Source: Hemerocallis citrina (taxonomy: Eukaryota > Streptophyta > Magnoliopsida > Asparagales > Asphodelaceae). Taken from it: DNA of 64,000 nt. The stretch is taken from positions 204,680,827 to 204,744,826 of the forward strand of contig CM030364.1 of assembly GCA_017893485.1 (NCBI GenBank). The letters are read 5' to 3'. The position numbers and the translations under genes are program-made. How positions within the stretch are numbered: position 1 is the first letter of the stretch; each line of letters starts with the position of its first letter. Shown piece after piece: positions 35,550 to 47,899 of this stretch. The notes under the pieces were generated by a model. The model saw only the letters and a program-made list of their open reading frames with translations. It had not been told where the DNA came from and ran no database searches.

Positions 35550-36290
35550 ATGAACCAAGAAACAATGCCGCCTTACTCTGACCCCTGCCACGTCAGCAGC
35601 GCCCTCTCCTCCCTCCTCCTCTCCGGCACCTGCACCGCTGCCCTCGACTCCATCTTCTCTCAACCCCCCACCCCGCTACCCACTGCCACAACCACCACCT
35701 CCTCCTCCTCAGTATACGCGCTCCACACGGACCTGCTCCGATCGGCATGCGGGCCTCACGCCACCCGCCACATCATGGTGGGGTCCACCAAGAGCAAGAA
35801 GCTCTACCGCGGCGTGCGGCAGCGGCACTGGGGGAAGTGGGTGGCGGAGATACGGCTGCCGCAGAACCGGGTTCGGGTCTGGTTGGGGACGTACGGATCC
35901 CCTGAGTCGGCGGCATACGCGTACGACCAGGCGGCGTATAAGCTACGCGGGGAGTACGCGAGGTTGAACTTCCCGCACCTTATGAAGTACGGTGGGGGCG
36001 AGTTTATAGATGATAGTATGCGGGAGTTGAGATCCGCCGTTGATGCGAAGATACAGGCGATATGTCAGCGGATCGGACGGCAGAGAAAGAAAGTAAAAAA
36101 GGAGGGTAAAAATGAGGATAAGGAAGTTAAAATTAATAAAGAGGTGGGCCCGAGCAAATCAGATGGGGTACGGACGGAGTCATCGTGTTCGTCGGTTTCG
36201 GAGGGGAGCGAGATGATGGACGGTGAGTATTCGTTGGCGAGGATGCCGTCGTTTGATCCCGAACTTATATGGCAAATGCTTGCTATTTAG
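35550..36290 (+). CDS. AP2/ERF transcription factor, DREB A-6 type (ERF060/ERF061-like)
   Basis: A single-exon, 246-residue nuclear DNA-binding protein. The AP2 domain spans about residues 85-142 ([20 protein letters not shown] to [12 protein letters not shown]), with the YRG and RAYD-like ([11 protein letters not shown]) elements complete. Val in GKWVAEI and Leu in IRLP are the DREB-type residues at domain positions 14 and 19. The C-terminus ends [16 protein letters not shown], a motif I associate with the ERF060/ERF061 group. A Lys-rich stretch at residues 176-195 may be a nuclear localisation signal. The start is the ATG at 35550, because the open frame upstream runs back through the TATA box at 35434. 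Members bind GCC/DRE-type elements and act in stress or developmental transcription; the exact role here is inferred from family. It is the only gene in the window that looks intact and host-derived. Confidence 0.93.
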   Translation: MNQETMPPYSDPCHVSSALSSLLLSGTCTAALDSIFSQPPTPLPTATTTTSSSSVYALHTDLLRSACGPHATRHIMVGSTKSKKLYRGVRQRHWGKWVAEIRLPQNRVRVWLGTYGSPESAAYAYDQAAYKLRGEYARLNFPHLMKYGGGEFIDDSMRELRSAVDAKIQAICQRIGRQRKKVKKEGKNEDKEVKINKEVGPSKSDGVRTESSCSSVSEGSEMMDGEYSLARMPSFDPELIWQMLAI

Positions 36291-37209
36291 GATTAGGGAA
36301 TTTATTTCAAACCCCTTATTTTGACCTGTACTTTTCTATTAGGTACTTTGACTTTTTTTTTCCTTTCTATGTACGTTAAAGCTCTTCCCATCAACTTACT
36401 GCTTACATTTTTTTTTAAAAAAATACTTATAGTTGGGTATTTTCATTATGAAAGTCGAGTTAAACTGCCCAACGTAATTGTTTTTTAGAGATAGTTTCGA
36501 TTGTGAGGAGTTTGAACTTTATAGTGGTTTTTGAAATCAAAGTGTTAATACAAAATTGTGGTCAAGTGAGGGGTTAGGAAAAATTCCGTAAGATTATCGA
36601 GGAGTATATTATTGTAGAATAATTGATGTATTTTGATGGTACTAAGTTGTACTGCATATAAATTTTATGGTTTGATGAGTGATGTTTAGAATTCAAAGCC
36701 CAAACTTTTTGTTGGGGTTTGATTCATAGTCACAAATTCGGTGTTCGGAAATCAATCGGCAAGATTTAATATTCAGAATTAGATAAAAATTTTAAAAATT
36801 TTCGGGAAAAAATTGGCATAAGTTGAGGAAGAAAGAAATACAAAATTTAACAAAAGCAAAAATATATTTATTAGTAATAACATCATGTGTTCTTGGCAAA
36901 GAAAACACTTGAGCAGCATACCTGATCTCAGGAGTCTGTTTTGTTCAGCTCTAGTTCAAGCTCTATGGGTCCACGGGGAAGTGGAGGTGCTTGCCACTCA
37001 GCTAGCATTTCAAGATCTAACGAGCAAGTACAACAATTCGATTAGACTACAATATTGATATTACTGTGTTTACATTAGCCTTCTTTCCCTCTCCCTTTGC
37101 AATCAATTCACTTGCTTATTGACTGACAAACAAGGCTGAAGATTGAACAAAATTCCTACAATTTGGGCTGTACAGGATTCAGAGTCCAGTAATAACAGAA
37201 ATGTGGACA
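36291..37209. other. 3' flank of the ERF gene, no gene seen
   Basis: AT-rich sequence. No clear poly(A) signal and no coding frame. Confidence 0.5.
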
Positions 37210-37214
37210 ATTGC

Positions 37215-38296
37215 TGTTACAAAAATTATTTACAAAATTTGTTTTACAATCAAAAGATAGAGAGACACAGAAAACATAGAAGGGAACAGAAGAGAAGGAA
37301 AACCGAAAGAAAAGAAAAAAAAAGGAAAAATTAAATAAACAACTTACAAGAACAAATGAAGATTACAACTTGAGAAGCCGAGGCCTGTGTATCACACAGT
37401 GTCCTTAAAACAGATTTCGCCTCTTCCGGTTGCTGGAACGAACGAAGGCGTCTGTCTCCCAGGATGCAACGACTTGGAGCGATCACGTAGGCACCACGTA
37501 CCACTCCCGAACTGAGTATGAGCGCTTGAACCCTATCACCGACTTACCAATAAAACCAGAACCGAAGAAACAGTACAGAAGCAAACTTAGAGAAGGAGAG
37601 AAGAAGATCTGTTTGTGTGCAGGGAAGAAAGTAGAGGGGAGACCTCTATATATAGAGCCTGGGTTAAAACCGTAACGGCAGACAAGGCTATTAATGCCTT
37701 CATTGTAACGACAGACAACGATTTGAATGCCAACACTGTAACGGCAGACATCATTTACTGCCTTCAGTGAACGGCAGACAAAACGTTAAATACAGCACTG
37801 AAATGGCAGACAGAACCGTTTCTACATTCATTTCAGCCGTTACCAAAAGAAAAACTGTAGCAAAAAGTGGCTCTGCATGGGTTGGGGTCAAGTCGGTCCG
37901 GTATTCGTGTCCGCAGGTCGTGAGGGCGCACACAAGTCGCATGTAATCCGGTCTGTGATTTGCAACCCCCCCTGCGCGCGCGAGAGAGAGCCTCTCTTCT
38001 AGCCATCTTACAATGCTTAGAAGGAGATTACTATATATCATCTTCTATTTTCTTTGATTTTTCCGATGTGGAACTATGTTCTCTTAACCCATTTCAAGAA
38101 TGAAAACGTTTCACTTTGAGAGACTATTTCTCATTCACCCCTTAACCGATTTTAGCAAACCAATATATGATTTTGATCTACTCACGAAGGAGAACACAAA
38201 TCAATCAAGATCTCTCAATAATTCATTGAGGATCTTACTCAAAAAATTGCTCAAAAATCGGTTCGTAAATGGTGTATAAAACATCCATTTCCAACA
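37215..38296 (-). repeat. 3' LTR of the copia element
   Basis: 1082 bp. It holds a run of TAACGGCAGACAA-type words (37670-37820). It carries about 40 bp near 37820-37862 that the other LTR lacks. Confidence 0.88.
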
Positions 38297-38881
38297 ATCC
38301 CCACATGAATGAAAATTGACGACCACAGACAGGACAGACTGACACGACAGACTTGGTGATAGAATTCAACGATTGATTCCTGCTTAGGATAGGTAGGTGT
38401 TATCCTTTGAACCTTCCCTTATGAAAATATGTTTACTTTACGAACTAAACAGTAGACGCGATGTCTTTGAACTGTTTTGTCATTTGTGTAAACGATGACA
38501 TATCTCACACAGAAATCTTTCTAACGTATTTTCAGTTCTCACTGTTATGTTCGTTTTGGCCATGAACATACGCCTGGTTCTGCAAGAGTTTAACAGGAAT
38601 ATTGCCCTATATTATTCCCTTGAAAGCGACCCTTCTTCTCTCTTACATAGGTGATTTCTTACTTAAGAGTAACCTGCATTACTCTGCTCGGATATCCGAT
38701 GCATAAGAATTATTAAAAGCGTAGCTTAACCTGTTACCTTACGGGCATCACTGTTTCATCATGGAAATGGACATGGAAAAATCCCCACAGTGATCCAACT
38801 TGGTCTTTACAATTTAGTTGTCCCTTTGAACCTAGATCTTGGGATCTCCAGTCAGCTAGGTTGGGTGTCCATTGTATCGAC

Positions 38882-41800
38882 TTATTCTTTCATGGGCTTT
38901 AGTCCCATTTCCCTCGATGATTTATCAACTAACTCTCTGTTTAACCCTTTGGTTAGCGGATCCGCAATGTTATCCTTTGACTTTACATAGTCCATAGAGA
39001 TAACCCCAGTAGAGAGTAGTTGTCTAATGGTATTATGTCTTCGACGAATATGTCTAGATTTACCATTATACATATTGCTCTGTGCTCTACAAATTGCAGA
39101 TTGACTATCTGAATGTATGCAGATTGGAGGCACAGGCTTCATCCACCTTGGAATATCCTCAAGGAAGTGGCGTAACCATTCAGCCTCTTCCCCACATTTG
39201 TCCAATGCAATAAATTCTGATTCCATCGTGGATTTAGCGATCACTGTTTGTTTTGAGAATTTTCAAGAAACTGCTGCACCACCTAGTGTAAACACATAGC
39301 CACTACTGGATTTTGAATTATCACTTGATATCCAGTTCGTATCACTGTATCCTTCAAGTACAGCCGGGTATCTTGTATAGTGCAGCCCGTAGTTACGAGT
39401 AAAACGCAAGTACTTCAGTACTCTTATAATTTCTTGCCAATGCTCTCTTCCAGGATTACTCGTGTATCTACTTAGTTTACTTACTACATATGCTATGTCT
39501 GGTCTTGTACAACTCATTAAGTACATTAGACTGCCTATGATTCTAGAGTATTCTACTTGAGAAATACTCTCCCCTTTATTCTTGGATAAATGTAAAGTTA
39601 GATCTATTGGAGTTCTAGCAATTCTAGAATGATCTTTATCAAATTTTCCAAGAATATTGTCAACATAATGTGACTGGCTTAAAATAAGCTCGTCTGATAT
39701 TCTTGTGATTTTAATTCCCAATATAACATTAGCCAGTCTCATGTCTTTCATATCAAACCTCGAGTTTAACATGTTTTTAACAGATTTAATTATCTGATCA
39801 TTGCTTTCAATAATAAGCATGTCATCTACATACAAACATATAATGACATATCCATCTTCTGTGTCTTTGGCATATACACATTTGTCACATTCATTGATCT
39901 TGAAGCCATTTGTCATCATGACATTGTTAAATTTTTCATGCCACTGTTTTGAAGCTTGTTTCAAGCCATATAATGACTTCACCAGTTTACACACTTTCTT
40001 TTCGTGTCCTGGAGCTGAAAAACTCTCAGGTTGTTCCATGTAGATTTCTTCATCTAAATCTCCATTAAGAAAAGCTGTTTTTACATCCATTTGATGTACT
40101 TCAAGATTGCGTAGAGCTGCTACGGCAAGTACCATCCTAATGGAATTTATTTTCGTCACAGTAGAATATGTATCAAAGTAATCAAAACCTTCCTTTTGTT
40201 TATAACCTTTAATTATAAGTCTTGCCTTGTATTTATCAATTGATCCATCAGGTTTTATTTTTCTCTTGAAGATCCACTTGGAACCTAAAGGTTTACTACC
40301 CGGTGGAAGATCCACTAGTTCCCAAGTATGATTTTACAAGATAGAATCAATTTCACTCTTGGTGGCTTCTTTCCATTGAGGACCATCACTAGAGTTCACC
40401 GCTTCGTTGAAGGTTTGGGGTTCTCCTTCAAGCATAAAAGTCAAGAAATCTGGACCAAAAGATTTTTCCATTCTTGTTCTTTTACTGCGCCGAGGTTCCT
40501 TCTCAACTTCTTCATCTTGGTCTTTACTATCTTCACTGATAGTCTCATGTGTTCGTTTAGAGGAACTTGGTTCCTCCTTTGACTTACATGGAAATACATC
40601 TTCAAAGAACGATGCATTTCTAGATTCCATTATCGTGTTCTTTGATATCTCAGTGATATCGGATTTGTACTCCAAGAACTGATAGGCACTACTGTTAAGT
40701 GCATAACCAATGAAAATACAATCAACTGTTTTTGGTCATATTTTCATTTTCTTAGGTGGAGGTACTGCCATCTTGGCAAGACATCTCCACATTCGCAAGT
40801 AATTGTAGAATAGCTTTCTTCCTTTCCATAATTCATATGGAGTTTTCTCTTCTTTCTTTTTGGGCACCTTATTCAAAAGGTAGTTAGCTGAAAGAATAGC
40901 TTCTCCCCACAAGTTTGGTGGCAAACCAGAACTTATTAACATTGCATTCATCATTTCTTTCAATGTACGATTCTTTCTCTCAGCAACACCATTGGACTGA
41001 GGAGAATAAGGCGCTGTCGTTTCATGTATAATTCCATGCTTAGCACATGTGTCAGCAAATGGCGATTCTACTCTGCACCTCGGTCGCTTCTTAGCGCCTT
41101 AATTTTCTTATTGAGTTGGTTTTCAACTTCATTTTTATAGAGAACAAATTTCTCTATAGCTTCATCCTTGTTTTTAAGCAAGTATATATAGCAATATTTT
41201 GTGCTATCATCAATGAAGGTAATAAAAAATTTATTACCACCACTTGTTTGTATCATTTTCAAATCACAAATATCAGTGTGAATTAGATCAAGTGGTTCAG
41301 TGTTTCTTTCAACACTTTTAAACGATGATCTTGTTAGTTTTGCCTCAACACAAGTTTCACATTTGTGTTTGGAATCAATTTGGAATGTTGGTATGTGATT
41401 CAAGTTAATTAGTCTTCGCAAAGTATCATAATTAACATGTCCTAGTCTACCATGCCATAAATTGGAAGACTCAAGCAAATAAGTAGAAGAGCTAGCTTTA
41501 TTCATATTCTTGACCATGGTCATTATATCGAGTTTGAACATTCCACCACTCATATATCCTCTACCAACATACATTCCAGTTTTTGATAAAACAAATTTGT
41601 TCGACTCGAACACTAAACGAAAACCGTGGTTATTAAGCAACGAACCAGATACCAGGTTCTTACGGATTTCTGGAACATATGCAACATTGTTCAGAGTCAG
41701 TTCCTTTCTAGAAGTCATCTTCAAGATCACCTTGCCTTAGCTCTTTATTTCTGAAGTAGCCGAGTTCCCCATGAACATTTTCTCCCCATTCTCTAATGGT

Positions 41801-42645
41801 TCGAAAGTGGAGAACATACTTCTATTGGAGCACACATGTCGAGTAGCTCCAGTGTCAATCCACCATTCCTTTGGGTTTGAACCTAACATATTCACCTCTG
41901 ATATCACAGTTGAGAGGTTGATATCGGAAACATTTTGAGCAATTCCTTGAATCAAGTTTGCTTCTCTGTTCCTGTTCTTCTTGGGAAGTCTGCATTCAGT
42001 GGACTTGTGACCCATTTTGTCACAATTGAAGCACTTGCCTTGAAACTTCGGCTTCTTGGAGATCCCTCCCTTGGGCCCTAACTTGGGGCCTTTGTTGTGC
42101 TTGTTAGAACGTTGTTTATATTCCATTACATTTGCCTTAGCTGCATGACTGACGAGTCCAACCTTCTCAGATCCTCTATTGTCTTCTTCAATGCGAAGCC
42201 TGACAATGAGATCTTCAATGCCCATTTCTTTTCGCTTATGCTTTAGGTAATTCTTAAAGTCTTTCCAACCTTGTGGTAATTTTTCAATTATACATGCCAC
42301 TTGGAAACTTTCACTTAAGTTCATACCTTCAGCATGAATCTCGTACAAGATCAATTGTAGTTCTTGAACTTGACTGATCACTGTTTTAGAATCTACTATT
42401 TTATAGTCTAGGAAGCGGCCCACAATAAATTTCTTGGCGCCGGCATCCTCAGTTTTATACTTATGGTCTAGTGATTCCCAAAGTTCTTTAGCTGTTCTTT
42501 TGTCAATGTATACATTATACAAAGAATCGGCTAATCCGTTCATTATGTAATTTCTACACAAGTAATCGGTATTTTTCCAAGCATCCACAGTGGCAATGAC
42601 TTGGTTATCTTGCTCATCTTTTTTTAAGATTTGGAGCATCTTCAT
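38882..42645 (-). pseudogene. Copia gag-pol polyprotein remnant
   Basis: Gag (42645-41990) has a UBN2-type core with [17 protein letters not shown] and a zinc knuckle [14 protein letters not shown]. The protease has [14 protein letters not shown], with the catalytic DTG. A stop follows near 41737. The integrase has [15 protein letters not shown], a CETC finger and HTDIC...[12 protein letters not shown], with SDRGAE before another stop at 41068; the rest of the core lies in 40963-40736. RT (40315-39263) has [31 protein letters not shown] and the catalytic YVDDML near 39825. RNase H (39244-38882) has STMESEFIALDKCGEEAEWL and DNIADPLTKGL. At least five breaks separate these blocks. The lineage within copia is not assigned. 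Confidence 0.9.
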
Positions 42646-42991
42646 TCAAGAATCTTGCAAGATTCAGTGTGGTCAAATAGAACATCATCTTCTGTTGCCA
42701 CTTTGTAAAGTTTTGCCCGTTAAACTTCTCAGATTTCTCCCCATGGGAGACTGAGACAGGTACAACGGTGGGCATTGACACTCATGCCACAGCAGCATTC
42801 GGTTCTTGCGTCGTATCAGCAACCGGCACGTAGACCGTTTCAGACACAGCAGCATTGTCCGATGCAGTAGTTATTTTAATTCTGAAATTTACACAACACG
42901 AGTGTATGTTTTCCAGATTAAAGAAATAAGAAGAAAAAAAAACTGTGCCTCAAAATCAGAAATCAAAGAAATCCAAAATCTGTTTTAAGTT

Positions 42992-43496
42992 TGTTACAAA
43001 AATTATTTACAAAATTTGTTTTACAATCAAAAGATAGAGATGCACAGAAAACATAGAAGGGAACAGAAGAGAAGGAAAACCGAAAGAAAAGAAAAAAAAA
43101 GGAAAAATTAAATAAACAACTTACAAGAACAAATGAAGATTACAACTTGAGAAGCCGAGGCCTGTGTATCACACAGTGTCCTTAAAATAGATTTCGCCTC
43201 TTCCGGTTGCTGGAACGAACGAAGGCGTCTGTCTCCCAGGATGCAACGACTCGGAGCGATCACGTAGGCACCACGTACCACTTCCGTACTGAGTATGAGC
43301 GCTTGAATCCTATCACCGACTTACCAATAAAACCAGAACCGAAGAAACAGTACAGAAGCAAACTTAGAGAAGGAGAGAAGAAGATCTGTTTGTGTGCAGG
43401 GAAGAAAGTAGAGGGGAGGCCTCTATATATAGAGCCTGGGTTAAAATCGTAACGGCAGACAAGGCTGTTAATGCCTTCATTGTAACGGCAGACAAC
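42992..43496 (-). repeat. Internal partial LTR copy in the copia element
   Basis: This matches the first 500 bp of the right LTR (44062 onward), then switches without a gap into gag sequence. It is followed on the minus-strand side by an intact leader and gag. Confidence 0.88.
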
Positions 43497-44061
43497 AAAT
43501 TTCTTGGCGCCGGCATCCTCAGTTTTATACTTATGGTCTAGTGATTCCCAAAGTTCTTTAGCTGTTCTTTTGTCAATGTATACATTATACAAAGAATCAG
43601 CTAATCCGTTCATTATGTAATTTCTACATAAGTAATCAGCATTTTTCCAAGCATCCACAGCGGCAATGACTTGGTTATCTTGCTCATCTTTTTTTAAGAT
43701 TTGGAGCATCTTCGTTCAAGAATCTTGTAAGATTCAGTGTGGTCAGATAGAACATCATCTTCTGTTGCCACCTTTTAAAGTTCTACCCGTTAAACTTCTC
43801 AGATTTCTCCTCATGGGAGACTGAGACAGGTACAACGGTGGGCATTGGCACTCGTGCCGCAGCAGCATTTGGTTCTTGCGTCGTATCAGCAACCGGCACG
43901 TAGACCGTTTCAGACACAGCAGCATTGTCCGATGCAGTAGTTATTTTGATTATGAAATTTACACAACACGAATGTAAGTTTTCTAGATTAAAGAAATAAG
44001 AAGAAAAAAAAACTGTGCCTCAAAATCGAAAATTAAAGAAATCCAAAATCTGTTTTAAGTT
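43497..44061 (-). repeat. Duplicated leader and gag start of the copia element
   Basis: 565 bp nearly identical to 42427-42991. It holds the beginning of gag ([15 protein letters not shown] and on) and the untranslated leader. Together with the partial LTR it makes a tandem duplication of about 1.07 kb. The frame at 43709-43260 is a gag-LTR fusion with no independent meaning. Confidence 0.88.
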
Positions 44062-45097
44062 TGTTACAAAAATTATTTACAAAATTTGTTTTACAATCAA
44101 AAGATAGAGAGGCACAGAAAACATAGAAGGGAACAGAAGAGAAGGAAAACCGAAAGAAAAGAAAAAAAAAGGAAAAATTAAATAAACAACTTACAAGAAC
44201 AAATGAAGATTACAACTCGAGAAGCCGAGGCCTGTGTATCACACAGTGTCCTTAAAATAGATTTCGCCTCTTCCGGTTGCTGGAATGAACGAAGGCATCT
44301 GTCTCCCAGGATGCAACGACTTGGAGCGATCACGTAGGCACCACGTACCACTCCCGTACTGAGTATGAGCGCTTGAATTCACCGACTTACCAATAAAACC
44401 AGAACCGAAGAAACAGTACAGAAGCAAACTCAGAGAAGGAGAGAAGAAGATCTGTTTGTGTGCAGGGAAGAAAGTAGAGGGGAGGCCTCTATATATAGAG
44501 CCTGGGTTAAAACCGTAACGGCAGACAAGGCTGTTAATGCCTTCATTGTAACGGCAGACAACGATTTGAATGCCAACACTGTAACGACAGACATCATTTA
44601 CTACCTTCAGTGTAACGGCAGACAAAACATTAAATACAGCACTGAAACGGCAGACAGAACCGCAAAAAGTGGCTCTGCACGGGTTGGGGTCAAGTCGGTC
44701 CGCATTCGTGTCCGCAGGTCGTGCGGGCGCACACAAGTCGCATGTAATCCGGTCCGTGATTTGCACCCCCCCTTTGTGCGCGCGAGAGAGAGCCTCTTTT
44801 CTAGCCATCTTACAACGCTTAGAAGGAGATTACTATATATCCTCTTCTATTTCCTTTGATTTTCCGATGTGGGACTATGTTCCCTTAACCCATTTCAAGA
44901 ATGAAAACGTCTCACTTTAAGAGACAATTTCTCATTCACCCCTTAACCGATTTTAGCAAACCAATATATGATTTTGATCTACTCACGAAGGAGAACACAA
45001 ATCAATCAAGATCTCTCAATAATTCATTGAGGATCTTACTCAAAAAAATGCTCAAAAATCGGTTCGTAAATGGTGTATAAAACATCCATTTCCAACA
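44062..45097 (-). repeat. 5' LTR of the copia element
   Basis: 1036 bp, full length apart from a deletion of about 40 bp against the 3' LTR. A TATATATA promoter-like word (44491-44498) is present in both LTRs. Confidence 0.88.
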
Positions 45098-45102
45098 ATT
45101 GC

Positions 45103-45664
45103 CATATTAATCGAGAAGATTTTCATTCACATGAAGGAGTTGCGTTACCTTAAAACCAGAAACATTGCCTACCAATTAATCTTCTGGACTATGAATTTCA
45201 AGACTCTTTTCAGGGGCAAAACATCTAAGAGCAACATAAACCAAAACATCTAGATATAGCCAAACATAAACCAAAATGACTAAAACAAGAGCAACAAAGT
45301 ACAACATAACTTTACCAATAAATATACATGGAATCCTTTTTATTTTTTCACTAATTATGGGATTCTCAGTTCAGTGTGGATCGGTTTTCTACGACCCAAC
45401 ATACTTGCATATGGAATGATTATACAGTAGGTAGACACACATCTAAGAGCATTGCGCAAACCTCTGATTTAGATTGTCATTTTTATATTTGGCAATCTAA
45501 ATGGCAAAAATCCTCCACACCAATCTCTAACTTGGGTTGCCAAATTTGAAAATGGCAATTTTTTAAGGATCAAATTTGGCAAACCAAATGACATTGCCAT
45601 ATGTCACATCAATACACTTTTTTCTCTTTTCCCTCTCCCCCCCCCCCCCCCCCCCCCCCGTATG

Positions 45665-45695
<31 letters not shown>

Positions 45696-45994
45696 GAGTG
45701 ATCCAATGAGATACATTTTAAAATGAGAATATAGAGGAGTGATCCAATGAGATACATCTTAAAATGAGAATATAGAGAAGTGATCCAATGAAATATATCT
45801 TAAAATGAGAAAATGAGAAACAACAATTATGACCATTGAATATAATTAGATTGAGATGAATGGCTCTAATTCATTTGGATTAGTTGATTGAAAACCGGTT
45901 TATCTCAAAAAATCTATCCCCCCAAAAAAAAACCAAATTTTTTTTATCTGTTATGGTTTATTAGTTTATATGAAGAACAAACCCTCTGTTTCCC
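45103..45994. other. Intergenic DNA with poly(C), (TA)n and a 41-bp tandem repeat
   Basis: A MITE-like TAAGAGCATTGCGCAAACC word starts at 45445 and a poly(C) run lies at 45640-45659. (TA)n follows at 45663-45688. Three units of GAGTGATCCAATGAGATACA plus TTAAAATGAGAATATAGAG lie at 45694-45810. No gene. Confidence 0.65.
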
Positions 45995-47890
45995 GATTTT
46001 TTTCCCAAACCGACCTACTTTTTGAAAGTTTTTCCCAAACCGACCTACGTTTTTTTTAATTCCCTAAGCGACCCACTCGGTCTTTCAAAGACCGTGTCTA
46101 GTATAAACTAGCGCGGTCTTTCAAAGACCGAGTCTTGCACTTCGAAAAATCGAAGAGCAAGACTCGGTCTTTGAAAGACCGCGCTAGTTTATACTAGACT
46201 CGGTCTTTCGAGTCTTGCACTTTAGGAGTTTTCATTGCGCAGATCTCCTTTCTTCTTCTTCTCGACTTTATTTACTTTTCGTATTTTTTTCTTCTTCTCT
46301 CTATCCCTCAACAAATTTGGATTTGGTAGGTGTTATAATATTTTTAGTTAGTTTGATTTTGTAGTTTTTTAATGTTCTGTCTCGAGTTTAGAGTAGTATG
46401 TTGTTAATGTCTCTAGTTTTTTCAATGTTCTGTTGGGCATATGTTGAGATGATATTGTGGAGATGTTATTGAAATTGTTGATGTGGTTGTGGATATGATA
46501 TTAACAATATTGTGGAGATGTTATTGAAATTGTGGAGATGTTAATGAGATTGTTGATGTGGTCGTGGAGATGTTGGAGATGATGTGGTTGTGGAGATATT
46601 AATGAGATTTTTGATATTGTGGAGATGTTAGACATATGGAGATGTTAATGAGTTTGTTGATATTGTGGAGATGTTAATGAGTTTCTAGAATTGTGGAGAT
46701 GTTGTGGAGATATTGTGGAATTGATTGAACTCAAGACTCGGTCTTTCAAAGACCGTTCTAAATATAACTAGACTCGGTCTTTGAAAGATCGAGTCTTACG
46801 TCTGTAAGTGATATTTTACAATCAGCATCAAGACTCGGTCTTGTTAAAATGACAACGGTCTTTGAAAGACCGAGTCTTGAAGCTGATTGAATTTTTTTGC
46901 GAAAAACTTCAAGACATTTTGATTCGAATATATATGAAACTTATTGATTCCAAAATACTCTCTTTGGCCAATATTTAAACCTCAATCAATCATACATTTT
47001 CAAAAATTAAACACATCCAAACTTACTAGCTTCACGGCTACTATCAATCAAATCATGTACACTTTTAGCAAAAATCTTCCCTTCACATAAAAGCTTACTA
47101 GCTTCCTGTCGACGAGTGGTAAAGTAAGAGTTGAGACGTAAGAAGATCGTCTCAACAATCGCAGTTACTGGTAAACTACGGACTCCTTTCAAGACTGAAT
47201 TGAAGCATTCTGACAGGTTCGTAGTCATTATTCCATATCTTCGACCTTTATCTGCATAAAGTGCCCATTTCTCAACCGTCATACTTGCATGAGTTGATTA
47301 TACCAAGTAATTCTATGAACCTGAGTTTATAGAATTTCTTTGGTTTTTCTATCGAAGGTGGAGTGCTATTTGGTTTTTCCATATCATCGATCCTCATACT
47401 TGTATGAGTTGATTATACCAAGTAATTCTATGAACCTGAGTTTATAGAATTTCTTTGGTTTTTCTATCATCTCAGCAAAATACTTGTATGAGTCAATCTT
47501 CTAAAATGGATCTTTCTTCCCGATGACGTGGACATGCTACCTCCGATGAGTTGGAGAAATAGAATAGAGTAAAGTAGAGAGAGAGAAGAAGAAGAAAGGA
47601 GATCTGCGCAGTTAAAACCCCTAAAGTGCAAGACTCGGTCTTTGAAAGACCGAGTCTGGTCTTTGAAAGACCGAGTCTAGTATAAACTAGCGCGGTCTTT
47701 CAAAGACCGAGTCTTGCACTTCGAAAAATCGAAGTGCAAGACTCGGTCTTTGAAAGACCGCGCTAGTTTATACTAGACTCGGTCTTTCAAAGGTCTTTCA
47801 AAGACCGAGTGGATCACTTTGGGAATTAAAAAAAAAGTAGGTCGGTTTGGGAAAAACTTTCAAAAAGTAGGTCGGTTTGGGAAAAAATTC
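45995..47890. mobile_element. Mutator-like element (MULE) with long TIRs, 1.9 kb
   Basis: Terminal inverted repeats of about 260-300 bp (45995-46255 and 47590-47890) start with GA(A/T)TTTTTTCCCAAACCGAC. A 9-bp TSD, CTGTTTCCC at 45986-45994 against ATGTTTCCC at 47891-47899, matches in 8 of 9 positions. The TIRs are packed with the palindromic word GACTCGGTCTTTCAAAGACC and its complement, also found inside at 46735-46880. The interior has a degenerate GTGGAGATGTTAATGAG repeat (46440-46700) and a transposase relic. Long TIRs, a 9-bp TSD and MULE coding sequence fit together. Confidence 0.87.
47007..47282 (-). pseudogene. MULE transposase C-terminal fragment
   Basis: About 91 codons with KWALYADKGRRYGIMTTNLS, ECFNSVLKGVRSLPVTAIVE and YFTTRRQEA. 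This is the conserved region after the catalytic core of plant MuDR-type transposases, which contain the TTN-SE-FN motif. The DDE core and the SWIM zinc finger are absent, so the fragment is inactive. Confidence 0.8.
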
Positions 47891-47899
47891 ATGTTTCCC

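Larger units (their letters stand above)
37215..45097 (-). mobile_element. Ty1/copia LTR retrotransposon, degenerate
   Basis: The LTRs are 37215-38296 and 44062-45097, with TGTTACAAAA and TTTCCAACA ends on the plus strand. The 5-bp TSD ATTGC is at 37210-37214 and 45098-45102. The polyprotein is on the minus strand in the order gag, protease, integrase, RT, RNase H, which defines copia. A purine tract (GTGGGGA on the minus strand) abuts the 3' LTR at 38298-38304. The 5' side carries a duplicated leader and partial LTR. Stops and frameshifts have inactivated it. Confidence 0.93.

Noticed and set aside
43207..43452. 81-codon plus-strand frames in the copia LTRs (also at 37430-37675)
   Set aside because: Located in LTR repeats, present in each copy only because the copies are duplicates, with no known domain.
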